Source: Phycisphaerales bacterium
GTDB lineage: Bacteria > Planctomycetota > Phycisphaerae > Phycisphaerales > UBA1924
Length of the DNA: 64,000 nucleotides
Direction: 5' to 3'
NCBI GenBank assembly: GCA_020849105.1
Contig: JADLGW010000040.1
Location: 1 to 64,000 of the forward strand
The translations under genes and the position numbers were made by a program. How positions within the stretch are numbered: the first letter of the stretch is position 1; every line of letters begins with the position of its first letter. Below are positions 61,106 to 64,000 of the stretch, piece by piece. The notes beneath the pieces were generated by a model. That model had not been told where the DNA came from and did no database searches. It saw nothing but the letters and a program-made list of their open reading frames with translations.

Positions 61106-61624
61106 CTAATCGTGGGGGTCGGGAGGCGGGATTGGTGATCCGGCCGCGGCAACGATGGATTCCGGCGGGGCCTGCCCGGGGAGCAGGTGGACGGGGGCCA
61201 GGCCCAGGTGCTGACGGTCCATCTCCGGCGTGAACGGGGCCGCGCAGGCCGGGCACGCCGCGGCGTCCGGGTTGACCTCCCTGCGGCAGTTGTGGCACTG
61301 GCCGAGGAGGTTGGCGACCGACGGGGTGCGACCGGCAAGGTTCCAGAACTGGCGGGTGGTGGGGCCGCGGATGACGGTGCCGGTCTGGACCTTGCCGCGG
61401 CGCACGAGTTCGCTGAGGGTCTCGTAGGAACAGCCGGGGCGGAAGGGGGCGGCCTCGTCGCGGATGAACCACGGCCCCATGGAGTTCTGCGTAGCCTGGC
61501 GCGAGAGCGGGTCGAAGAAGCCGCCGCAGGCGGAGCAGCGCTTGCCCGCGGTCGAGACGCGGCCGCAGTAGGGGCAGAGGATGCCGCGGGGCTGCGTGGG
61601 ACGGCGTGGCCTGGGGCTTGGCAT
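61106..61624 (-). CDS. Zinc-ribbon and GYF_2-like domain protein
   Basis: About 172 residues. An N-terminal zinc ribbon (LCPYCGRVSTAGKRCSACGG) is followed by a GYF_2-like domain (WFIRDEAAPFRPGCSYETLSELVRRG ... VIRGPTTRQFWNLA). A second zinc ribbon (QCHNCRREVNPDAAACPACAAPF) and a proline-rich tail come after. The start is uncertain: ATG 61624 is used, GTG 61651 or 61684 are alternatives. Function unknown; such proteins may be adaptors. It lies divergently from the parvulin gene. Confidence 0.65.
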   Translation of the reverse strand: MPSPRPRRPTQPRGILCPYCGRVSTAGKRCSACGGFFDPLSRQATQNSMGPWFIRDEAAPFRPGCSYETLSELVRRGKVQTGTVIRGPTTRQFWNLAGRTPSVANLLGQCHNCRREVNPDAAACPACAAPFTPEMDRQHLGLAPVHLLPGQAPPESIVAAAGSPIPPPDPHD

Positions 61625-61697
61625 CGGGTGCGGGGCTGGGCGTTGATTCACGGCGCGGCGCGGCGTCTGATTGCCGGTGCCCACACTTCCTTTCCGG

Positions 61698-62711
61698 ATG
61701 ATGGTACGACGCGGGACGGGACCTCGGTTGCTGGTCGCGTCGGCGGTCGCGGGGCTTTGCGGCTGCTCCGGGGCGCGGCCCGAGGCGCTCGGCGTGTTCG
61801 ATACACGCGGGCTGGATGCGGACGCGGCGGAGGTCGGACAGCCGGTGTCGTCGCTTCCGCCGGCGATGCTGGGCAACGAGCCGGTGACGTGGGACGACCT
61901 GCACCCGCTGATGGTGGAGATCGCGGGCCCCGCCGCGCTGGGCGAGGTGGTGCTGGAGCGAGAACTGACGCGGGAGATGGCGGCGCGGGGGTTGACGTTG
62001 TCGGACCGGGCAGTGGACGCGGAGGAGAGCATCCTGCGGGAAACAATGTCGCGGGAGGGCCGGACAACGCCCGACGAGGCGTCGCGGCTGCTGGACTCGA
62101 TGCGGCGGGCGCGCGGGCTGGGACCGGTGCGGTTCGCGGGCCTGCTCCGGCGCAACGCGATGCTGCGGGCGCTGGTGCGCGGCGGCGTGACCGTGGATGA
62201 GGACGACGTGCGGACGGCGTACGCGGTGCGGTACGGGCCGAAGGTGCGTGCCCGGGTGCTGCTGGTCCCCACGCAGCGGCAGGCGGCGGAACTGCGCGCG
62301 CTCGTGGAGCCGGGGTCTCCGCCGGCGCCGGTGCCCTACTTGTCCATGGCGTTCGCGGACCTGGCGGCGAAGTACTCGACGGACCCGTCCGGGGCGCGGG
62401 GCGGGTCGCTGCCGCCCCTGAGCGTCGAGGATCCGAGTTATCCCGCGGCGGCGCTGGCGGCGCTGAAGGGGATGAAGCCGGGTGACGTGACGGAGCCGGT
62501 GGCGGCACCGGGCGGGTTCGCGTTGTTCCTGCTGGAGGGGCGGGAGGACGCGGCGGGGGCCCCGGAGATGGCGTCGGTGGACGCGGCGCTGCGGGAGGAC
62601 GTGCGGCACGTCCGAGAGCGGCTGGCGATGGACGACCTGGCGCGGCGGATGCTGGAGGCGGCGCCGCTTCGGGTGCACGACCGGGCGCTCGAAGGGGCGC
62701 GGAGCCGATGA
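61698..62711 (+). CDS. Parvulin-type peptidyl-prolyl isomerase lipoprotein
   Basis: A 337-residue exported protein. The N-terminus (LLVASAVAGLCGCSG) has a plausible lipobox. A helical SurA/PrsA-like chaperone region follows (about 50-165). The parvulin domain (about 170-285) has ARVLLVPTQRQAAELRA, FADLAAKYSTDPSGARGGSL and LKGMKPGDVTEPVAAPGGFALFLL. It probably assists folding of envelope proteins. The start is ATG 61698 or 61701; there is no clear Shine-Dalgarno. Confidence 0.82.
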   Translation: MMVRRGTGPRLLVASAVAGLCGCSGARPEALGVFDTRGLDADAAEVGQPVSSLPPAMLGNEPVTWDDLHPLMVEIAGPAALGEVVLERELTREMAARGLTLSDRAVDAEESILRETMSREGRTTPDEASRLLDSMRRARGLGPVRFAGLLRRNAMLRALVRGGVTVDEDDVRTAYAVRYGPKVRARVLLVPTQRQAAELRALVEPGSPPAPVPYLSMAFADLAAKYSTDPSGARGGSLPPLSVEDPSYPAAALAALKGMKPGDVTEPVAAPGGFALFLLEGREDAAGAPEMASVDAALREDVRHVRERLAMDDLARRMLEAAPLRVHDRALEGARSR

Positions 62712-62792
62712 GCCGATAGAGGTTCCCGGGGGACGCGGGCGGTTGCCGGTTCGGCCGATTGTCCGTGTATTCTGGCACTTACGGAGCGATGC

Positions 62793-64000
62793 ATGTCAGG
62801 ACGTGGGTTCTCGAAGAACAACGTGATCGCGGGGGCGTTCGTGCTGGTCAGCGTCGCGCTGGCGGTCGTGGCGAGCGTTGTGATCTCCGGGGCGGCGGAG
62901 ATGTTCCAGGCACGGACGGACTATGTGGTCAGGTTCTCGCTGGCCGACGGGGCGGCCGGGCTGAAGGCGGGGTCGGCGATCAACGCGGGCGGGCAGCCGG
63001 TGGGGCGGGTGCGGTCCGTGCGTGTGGCGGTTGAGGACAAGGAACCGGTGGGGATCGACGCGGTGATCTCCGTGCGCTCGGACATGGCCCTGCATGAGGA
63101 TGCGTACGCCTACCTGGAGTCGCCGATCCTGGGCGGCGTGTCCACAATCAACATTCCAAGAGTCGGGGTCGGCGCGCCGCTGAAGGAGAACCAGGTGATC
63201 CCGGGGCGGCTGGCCCCGCCGTCGGCGCTGGCGCAGGCCGGGTACGGGCCGGACCAGGCGGAGCAGGTGCGCCAGATCATCAAGAACGCGCACGAGGTCG
63301 CCGAGCGCATCGACCGGGCGACGGCCAGGGCGGAGCGGGAACTGGACCCGCTGCTGGAGGCGGTGCGGTCGGGGGTCGAGGATTTCCGTGCTGTGGCGGC
63401 GGACGTGCGCGAGCGCTCCCCGGCGTGGACGGCGAACGTGGACACGGTGCTGGAGAAGGCGGCGCACGCGGCGGCGGAACTGGATACCGCGGTGGCGGAT
63501 GCGCGGGGGCGGCTGGCGGAGGTCCGGGCGGCGTTTGACCGGAACCGGCCGCAGATCGACGGCGCGATCGACAGCATCCGCTCGGCGGCGAAGAAGATCG
63601 ACGAGGAGTCGGTGCCGCTGGTGAACGAGACGCTCGCGGCCGGGCGCGACGGAGCCGGGCAGTTCCAGAGCCTGGCGGCGCGGGTGGAGGCGTTCCTGGC
63701 CGAGGAATCCCCTTCGCTGCGGCGGACGATCGGCAACTTCCGGCTGGCGGCGGACCAGATCAAACTGGCGGCGATCGAGATCCGTACAAAGCCCTGGCTG
63801 CTGCTGTACACGCCGAAAACCAAGGAACTGGAATCCGATACGTTGTACAGCGCAGCGCGCAGTTACGCGTCGGCGGTCAGCGACCTGAGGGCGGCCAGCG
63901 CCTCCCTGGAGGTCGCGGCCAACAATGAGGGGACGCCGCTCTCCGACCGGGAATCAATGGAATCCATGCAGGCACGACTCAGGGAGGCGTTTGCGGAGTA
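62793..64000 (+). CDS. MlaD/MCE family protein, 3' end outside the window
   Basis: At least 402 residues, cut by the window edge. An N-terminal membrane helix (about 9-32, VIAGAFVLVSVALAVVASVVI) is followed by an MCE domain (about 45-130, YVVRFSLADGAAGLKAGSAINAGGQPVGRV ... GGVSTINIPR). A long helical region with several apolipoprotein-like or tail-helix segments follows. MCE proteins form hexameric lipid conduits with an ABC transporter (Mla-type). The start at 62793 has GGAG 8 bp upstream. The transporter partners must lie outside the window if present. Confidence 0.87.
   Translation, partial: MSGRGFSKNNVIAGAFVLVSVALAVVASVVISGAAEMFQARTDYVVRFSLADGAAGLKAGSAINAGGQPVGRVRSVRVAVEDKEPVGIDAVISVRSDMALHEDAYAYLESPILGGVSTINIPRVGVGAPLKENQVIPGRLAPPSALAQAGYGPDQAEQVRQIIKNAHEVAERIDRATARAERELDPLLEAVRSGVEDFRAVAADVRERSPAWTANVDTVLEKAAHAAAELDTAVADARGRLAEVRAAFDRNRPQIDGAIDSIRSAAKKIDEESVPLVNETLAAGRDGAGQFQSLAARVEAFLAEESPSLRRTIGNFRLAADQIKLAAIEIRTKPWLLLYTPKTKELESDTLYSAARSYASAVSDLRAASASLEVAANNEGTPLSDRESMESMQARLREAFAE

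Overview
The window is 64 kb of very GC-rich bacterial chromosome. It looks like a planctomycete of the Phycisphaerae/Phycisphaerales. The signs are paired ECF sigma factor and WD40-type Ser/Thr kinase genes, secreted proteins ending in tandem dockerin-like NGDGVLNLxDFG repeats, an HYExAFE-family protein, a DUF1559-like prepilin, two ClpP genes in tandem, and lpxI (Gram-negative lipid A synthesis). The taxonomic call is inference from gene content. There is no rRNA, CRISPR array, phage or transposase gene.

Layout. 0-4 kb: a translation/secretion core read leftward (tRNA-Thr, tuf, terminator, rpmG, tRNA-Trp, secE, nusG); the usual rplK does not follow nusG. 4-10 kb: a DUF2089 regulator with a membrane partner, a RicT/PSP1 protein, three small envelope proteins and an HYExAFE protein. 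10-17.4 kb: an OPT transporter and three M14 carboxypeptidase-like proteins, one apparently catalytically dead. 17.4-25 kb: a tightly packed leftward operon of a HlyD-like adaptor, DUF3467, a GAF-HlyD fusion, a PqqD-M50 protease-HlyD fusion and a short SecA-like ATPase. This is my leading candidate for an undescribed export system. 25-29 kb: tRNA-Leu, a small zinc-ribbon-like protein, lpxI, and a secreted LamG/SGNH-like protein with dockerin-like repeats.

29-36 kb: a complete opp operon (oppABCDF), interrupted by a four-helix-bundle (rRNA intervening-sequence type) gene enclosed in perfect inverted repeats and by an island of hairpin repeats. 36-42 kb: a translationally coupled amino-sugar/peptidoglycan recycling operon (SSS symporter, GH20, anmK, murQ, CYTH). 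42-48 kb: WD40 kinase, ECF sigma factor, HD-GYP-PilZ protein. 48-53 kb: an overlapping amidoligase-type cluster (papain/C39-like peptidase, RimK-like ATP-grasp, GCS2-like ligase, N-formylglutamate amidohydrolase) coupled to nif3. 53-64 kb: ispE carrying an intragenic copy of a palindromic repeat, clpP1-clpP2, thpR, an epimerase, a radical SAM protein, DinB, rpmA, a prepilin, a GYF/zinc-ribbon protein, a parvulin lipoprotein and the start of an MCE/MlaD protein cut by the window edge.

Two themes recur. Many genes overlap by GTGA or ATGA, indicating translational coupling. Short palindromic repeats of at least three families are scattered between genes and sometimes inside them (ispE, the oppF stop codon). 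Starts were chosen from overlaps, Shine-Dalgarno matches and family N-termini; several differ from the longest open frame. All family assignments are from reading the translations; no database search was run.
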